DNA from: an uncultured Pseudomonadota bacterium
GTDB taxonomy: Bacteria > Pseudomonadota > Gammaproteobacteria > Xanthomonadales > Ahniellaceae
NCBI GenBank assembly: GCA_937996755.1
Contig: CALKUS010000194.1
Coordinates: forward strand, 1 to 26,937
Reading direction: 5' to 3'
Length of the DNA: 26,937 bases
Every line of letters begins with the position of its first letter. Within the stretch, counting starts at the first letter, position 1. Below the pieces are notes generated by a model. It was not told where the DNA came from. It searched no databases and saw nothing but the letters and a program-made list of their open reading frames with translations. Positions 23,730 through 26,937 of this stretch are shown here, piece by piece. Made by a program: the position numbers and the translations under genes.

Positions 23730-24725
23730 GTGGAGATCGCCACCGTCCTGCTCGAAACCGTCTGGCTCGGCAAGCCCGCGTGGATCTGGCTGAGCTTCAT
23801 GGCCATCGTCGTCACGCTGCTGGTGCTGGACCTCGGCGTGCTGCACCGCGAACAGCGCGAAATCGCGGTGCGCGAAAGCCTGCTGCTTTCCGCGGGATAC
23901 ATCGCGATGGGGCTCGGCTACGGCGCATTCGTCTGGCACGAGCTCGGCCGCGAGTCCGGCGTGAGCTACCTGACCGGGTTCCTCGTCGAGAAGTCGCTGT
24001 CGATGGACAACGTCTTCGTGATCGCGATGGTGTTCTCGTTCTTCGCGATCCCGCGGCGCTACCAGCACCGCGTCCTGTTCTGGGGCATCCTCGGTGTGAT
24101 TGTGCTGCGCGCCATCATGATCGGCCTCGGCGCGGCACTCGTGAGCGAGTTCAGCTGGGTGCTGTATCTCTTCGGCGCGTTCCTGCTCGCGACCGGCGTG
24201 AAGATGCTGTTCTGGAGCGCGGCTCCCCCGGACATCGGCGGACACCCGCTGCTGCGCTGGCTGAAGTCGCGACTGCACGTCACCGAACAGCTGCACGGCG
24301 AGCGATTCGTCGTCCGCCGACGCGACGCGGGCGGCCGCCTGCGCTGGTTCGCGACGCCGCTGCTGCTCGCGCTCGTGCTGATCGAGGCTGCCGACCTGGT
24401 GTTCGCCGTCGACTCGGTGCCCGCGATCTTCGCGATCACGCAGGACCCGTTCATCGTCTACACGTCGAACATCTTCGCGATCCTCGGCCTGCGCGCGCTG
24501 TACTTCGCGCTGGCCGCGATGATCCACCGCTTCGCCTACCTCAAGTACGCGCTCGCGCTCGTGCTGGTCTTCATCGGCGGCAAGATCCTCGCGGTCGACC
24601 TCGTCGGCAAGATCCCGGCTGTCGTCTCGCTGACGGTGACCGTGGGGCTGATCGCGGGCGGCGTGCTGTTCTCGCTGTGGAAGACGCGCCCGGGCGTGCC
24701 GCGCATCCCCGCCGGCCAGTCGTGA
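23730..24725 (+). CDS. terC: TerC/Alx-family integral membrane protein
   Basis: This 331-aa inner-membrane protein has about eight to nine helices. Family landmarks with membrane acidic residues are LVLDLGVLH (near 38), GFLVEKSLSMDNVFVIAMVFSFF (near 83-105) and LIEAADLVFAVDSVPAIFAIT (near 217-237), followed by SNIFAILGLRALYFAL. TerC/Alx proteins are linked to manganese export and tellurite resistance. The start is a GTG at 23730 preceded by AAGGGA. It probably shares a transcript with hpf. No yybP-ykoY-like leader is apparent, since the gap to hpf is only 24 nt. It ends 26 nt before a bidirectional terminator. Confidence 0.94.
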   Translation: MEIATVLLETVWLGKPAWIWLSFMAIVVTLLVLDLGVLHREQREIAVRESLLLSAGYIAMGLGYGAFVWHELGRESGVSYLTGFLVEKSLSMDNVFVIAMVFSFFAIPRRYQHRVLFWGILGVIVLRAIMIGLGAALVSEFSWVLYLFGAFLLATGVKMLFWSAAPPDIGGHPLLRWLKSRLHVTEQLHGERFVVRRRDAGGRLRWFATPLLLALVLIEAADLVFAVDSVPAIFAITQDPFIVYTSNIFAILGLRALYFALAAMIHRFAYLKYALALVLVFIGGKILAVDLVGKIPAVVSLTVTVGLIAGGVLFSLWKTRPGVPRIPAGQS

Positions 24726-24751
24726 CGGGCGACGCCCGCGCGAACGTCGGC

Positions 24752-24784
24752 AAAAAAAGACCCCGCCGAAGCGGGGTCTTTCCT
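24752..24784. terminator. Bidirectional intrinsic terminator between terC and groEL
   Basis: AAAGACCCCGC (24756-24766) pairs over 11 bp with GCGGGGTCTTT (24771-24781) around the loop CGAA. On the minus strand the stem is followed by a run of seven T (complement of A at 24752-24758), a strong signal for the groEL side. On the plus strand it ends TCTTTCC, which is weaker. Confidence 0.9.
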
Positions 24785-24987
24785 CGGCATCCGTGCCGTC
24801 GCCCTCGCGGGCTCCTGCGGAGATGCCTGTATCGCTCTGGACTTCCGATCTTCGCGAGCTTTGCTCTGCAAGCCCGCTCCGTAGCGAGTCGGTCGTCGCG
24901 AAGTCAGGGTCACGCCCCTGACTTCGCGGGCCGTCCGCGCTCTTCCGGACCGTTTTCCCGCGCAGCGGGAAAACGGGACGAATCGAC
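24785..24987. repeat. Structured region downstream of groEL with two strong inverted repeats
   Basis: CGCGAAGTCAGGG/CCCTGACTTCGCG (24897-24909/24916-24928, loop TCACGC) is a 13-bp perfect stem. CCGTTTTCCCGC/GCGGGAAAACGG (24950-24961/24965-24976, loop GCA) is a 12-bp perfect stem starting 11 nt past the groEL stop. The minus strand also carries GGCACGGATGCC (24786-24797), similar in form to the arm-AGGAT-arm hairpins at 12794-12959, and the 11-mer shared with the repeats at 287-388. No gene is present. Confidence 0.7.
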
Positions 24988-26631
24988 TCAGAAATCCATG
25001 CCGCCCATGCCGCCACCGTGGTCGTGACCGCCGTGGCCACCGGCGGGCGCTTCCTTCTTCGGGGCTTCGGCGACCATCGCTTCGGTCGTGATCATGAGGC
25101 CGGCGATCGACGCGGCGTTCTGCAGCGCGTAGCGCGTGACCTTGGTCGGGTCGAGGATGCCGAACGCGACCATGTCGCCGTACTCGCCGTTCGCGGCGTT
25201 GTAGCCGAAGTTGCCCTTGCCGTCGGTGACCTTGTTGAGCACGACGGACGGCTCTTCGCCGGCGTTCGACACGATCTCGCGCAGCGGCGCTTCCATCGCG
25301 CGCTTGGCGATCGAGATGCCGTGGTTCTGGTCCTCGTTCGCACCCTTGAGGTCCTTCAGGCCCTGCAGCGCGCGGATCAGCGCCACGCCACCGCCCGGCA
25401 CCACGCCTTCCTCGACGGCCGCACGCGTGGCGTGCAGCGCGTCTTCGACGCGGGCCTTCTTTTCCTTCATCTCGACTTCCGTCGCGGCGCCGACCTTGAT
25501 CACGGCAACGCCACCGGCCAGCTTCGCGACGCGCTCCTGCAGCTTCTCGCGGTCGTAGTCCGAGGTGGTCTCCTCGATCTGCGCCTTGATCTGCTTGATG
25601 CGCGCCTCGATGCCCTTCTTGTCGCCGGCGCCGTCGATGATCGTCGTGTTCTCCTTCGAGACCACGATCTTCTTCGCCTGGCCGAGGTCCTTGATGGTCG
25701 CCTTCTCGAGCTGCAGGCCGAGCTCTTCCGAGATCACCGTGCCACCCGTGAGGACCGCCATGTCCTCGAGCATCGCCTTGCGACGGTCGCCGAAGCCCGG
25801 CGCCTTCACGGCGCAGACCTTCACGATGCCGCGGATCGTGTTGACGACGAGCGTCGCGAGCGCTTCGCCCTCGATGTCCTCGGCGACGATCAGCAGCGGA
25901 CGGCCGCTCTGCGCGATCTTCTCGAGCAGCGGCAGCATGTCCTTGATGCTCGAGATCTTCTTCTCGTGGATCAGGATCCACGGGTTCTCGAGCACGCACT
26001 CCATCTTGTCCTGGTTGGTGACGAAGTGCGGCGACAGGTAGCCCTTGTCGAACTGCATGCCTTCGACCCACTTCACCTCGGTCACGAGGCTCTTGCCCTC
26101 TTCGACCGTGATGACGCCGTCCTTGCCGACGCGCTCCATCGCGTCCGCGAGGATCTTGCCGATCTCCTCGTCGTTGTTCGCGGCGATCGAGCCGACCTGG
26201 GCGATCTCCTTCTTGCCCTTGACGTCGATCTTCACCTTCTTGATCGACTCGACCACCTTGGCGACCGCCTTCTCGATGCCGCGCTTGAGCGCGACCGGGT
26301 TGGCGCCGGCGGTGACGTTCTTGATGCCCTCTTCGAAGATGGCTTCGGCGAGAACGGTCGCGGTCGTCGTGCCGTCGCCGGCGACGTCCGAGGTCTTGGA
26401 CGCGACTTCCTTCACGAGCTGCGCGCCCATGTGCTCGTAGGGATCCTGGAGGTGGATCTCCTCGGCGACGGTGACGCCGTCCTTCGTGATCGTGGGCGCG
26501 CCCCAGCCCTTGTCGAGGATCGCGTTGCGACCGCGGGGACCGAGGGTGGTGACGACGGCTTTGGCGAGCTTCTCGACGCCGCGGCGGATCGCTTCGCGGG
26601 CGTCGGACTCGAAGACCATTTGCTTGGCCAT
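24988..26631 (-). CDS. groEL: Chaperonin GroEL (60 kDa, probable paralogue)
   Basis: This 547-aa protein is a full-length GroEL with no gaps. The nucleotide-site motif DVAGDGTTTATVLA, the equatorial GGGVALIRAL, ATSDYDREKLQERVAKL-like TSDYDREKLQERVAKLAGG and the C-terminal GGGMGGMDF tail are present. It differs from usual gammaproteobacterial GroEL in the N-terminus (MAKQMVFESDAREAIRRGVEKL) and in the apical domain, where YLSPHFVTNQDKMECVLENPWILIHEKKIS replaces the usual sequence. His stands where E. coli has Y203, a residue used for substrate and GroES contact. Before the Gly/Met tail is a His-rich HGGHDHGG. These features resemble GroELs of Planctomycetes or Acidobacteria by memory. No groES lies directly upstream, so it is probably a second copy. 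Confidence 0.95.
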   Translation of the reverse strand: MAKQMVFESDAREAIRRGVEKLAKAVVTTLGPRGRNAILDKGWGAPTITKDGVTVAEEIHLQDPYEHMGAQLVKEVASKTSDVAGDGTTTATVLAEAIFEEGIKNVTAGANPVALKRGIEKAVAKVVESIKKVKIDVKGKKEIAQVGSIAANNDEEIGKILADAMERVGKDGVITVEEGKSLVTEVKWVEGMQFDKGYLSPHFVTNQDKMECVLENPWILIHEKKISSIKDMLPLLEKIAQSGRPLLIVAEDIEGEALATLVVNTIRGIVKVCAVKAPGFGDRRKAMLEDMAVLTGGTVISEELGLQLEKATIKDLGQAKKIVVSKENTTIIDGAGDKKGIEARIKQIKAQIEETTSDYDREKLQERVAKLAGGVAVIKVGAATEVEMKEKKARVEDALHATRAAVEEGVVPGGGVALIRALQGLKDLKGANEDQNHGISIAKRAMEAPLREIVSNAGEEPSVVLNKVTDGKGNFGYNAANGEYGDMVAFGILDPTKVTRYALQNAASIAGLMITTEAMVAEAPKKEAPAGGHGGHDHGGGMGGMDF

Positions 26632-26937
26632 GGGGTTCTTCTGGATGCAGGGGGACTGAAGGCGCCGGGCTCCCGCAGGGTTCGATGCGGTGGGGAGCGC
26701 GCGCGGCGTGCCTCGGGGTCGGAAACGACGGCGCGCGTTGGCAAGAAGGGTGCCGAGGGTGCGGACGAGCTCAAGCCCTGTAGCTACAAGAACTTCGAAC
26801 GGGTTCCTCCCGCGGCTCTGGGCTGCCGATTGGGCAGACGATGGGGGCGCTCGCGACAGCCGCTGTCAACGTGGCAGAACTTCCTTCCGAGTCGTGCCGG
26901 GCCGGTCGCGCTTCACCAGGCGGGGCGCGGCGGGCAT
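26632..26937. other. Upstream region of groEL; no groES, possible 3' end of a neighbouring gene
   Basis: No groES-like frame and no CIRCE inverted repeat (TTAGCACTC/GAGTGCTAA) is found. A locally AT-richer patch at 26779-26800 contains the perfect palindrome TGTAGCTACA (26779-26788) and, on the minus strand, GGCTTGAG, a poor match to a sigma-32 -35 box with no good -10 box. A minus-strand frame from the right edge ends at a TGA (26866-26868) after 23 codons, and could be the C-terminus of an upstream gene or chance. Confidence 0.45.

Noticed and set aside
22404..25040. 879-codon minus frame through hpf-terC into the regulator
   Set aside because: Only its C-terminal part from 23285 is the LysR protein. 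The upstream part is the shadow of hpf and terC.
26632..26800. Heat-shock control of groEL by CIRCE or a sigma-32 promoter
   Set aside because: No CIRCE repeat. The only -35-like GGCTTGAG has no acceptable -10 at proper spacing.
26770..26830. Possible tRNA (GTTCGAAG resembling a T-loop) upstream of groEL
   Set aside because: No acceptor, D or anticodon stems can be built around it on either strand.

Overview
This is a GC-rich, gene-dense stretch of bacterial chromosome. The gene families suggest a gammaproteobacterium of the Lysobacterales/Xanthomonadales, perhaps Rhodanobacteraceae-like. The pointers are a TIGR02999-type ECF sigma factor with TPR Ser/Thr kinases, secreted proteins ending in ...F-x-NGFE, an NhaR-like LysR regulator beside hpf and terC, and a BON-LysM Kbp protein. 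The assignment is inferred from families, not from a marker gene. I see no tRNA, rRNA, CRISPR array, insertion sequence or prophage gene.

Layout. (1) 1-528: non-coding, with a strong hairpin, a second hairpin and a 38-nt tandem repeat. (2) 529-7734, minus strand: a signalling block. In transcription order it holds a Ser/Thr kinase with TPRs, an ECF sigma factor overlapping a second, paralogous kinase, and an MgtE Mg2+ channel. The first kinase gene and the sigma gene carry the same 31-nt upstream element, each exactly 27 nt before the start codon. (3) 7902-12740, plus strand: a 1612-residue secreted multidomain protein, divergent from the kinase block. (4) 12741-13019: a structured intergenic region with two tandem 61-nt repeats whose hairpin arms differ by paired changes. 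(5) 13020-22283, minus strand: envelope genes. Five tightly packed or overlapping genes form a probable operon: BNR-type beta-propeller, PQQ-like secreted protein, M19 dipeptidase, small CxxC secreted protein, orphan FtsX-type permease. They are followed by kbp and a secreted 342-residue protein. (6) 22401-24725: an NhaR-like regulator divergent from hpf-terC, with a LysR-type T-N11-A site between them. (7) 24988-26631, minus strand: a groEL with no groES directly upstream, followed by hairpins and a bidirectional terminator.

How the parts may work together. The sigma/kinase block looks like an autoregulated one-sigma, two-kinase switch in which phosphorylation may replace an anti-sigma factor. 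The divergent giant secreted protein is a possible output. The two large secreted proteins share a C-terminal D-A-[ML]-F-x-N-G-F-E ending, which may be a sorting or retention tag. The main candidates for new biology are the duplicated promoter element, the C-terminal NGFE tag, the covarying intergenic repeat, and the periplasmic operon with an ATPase-less permease.
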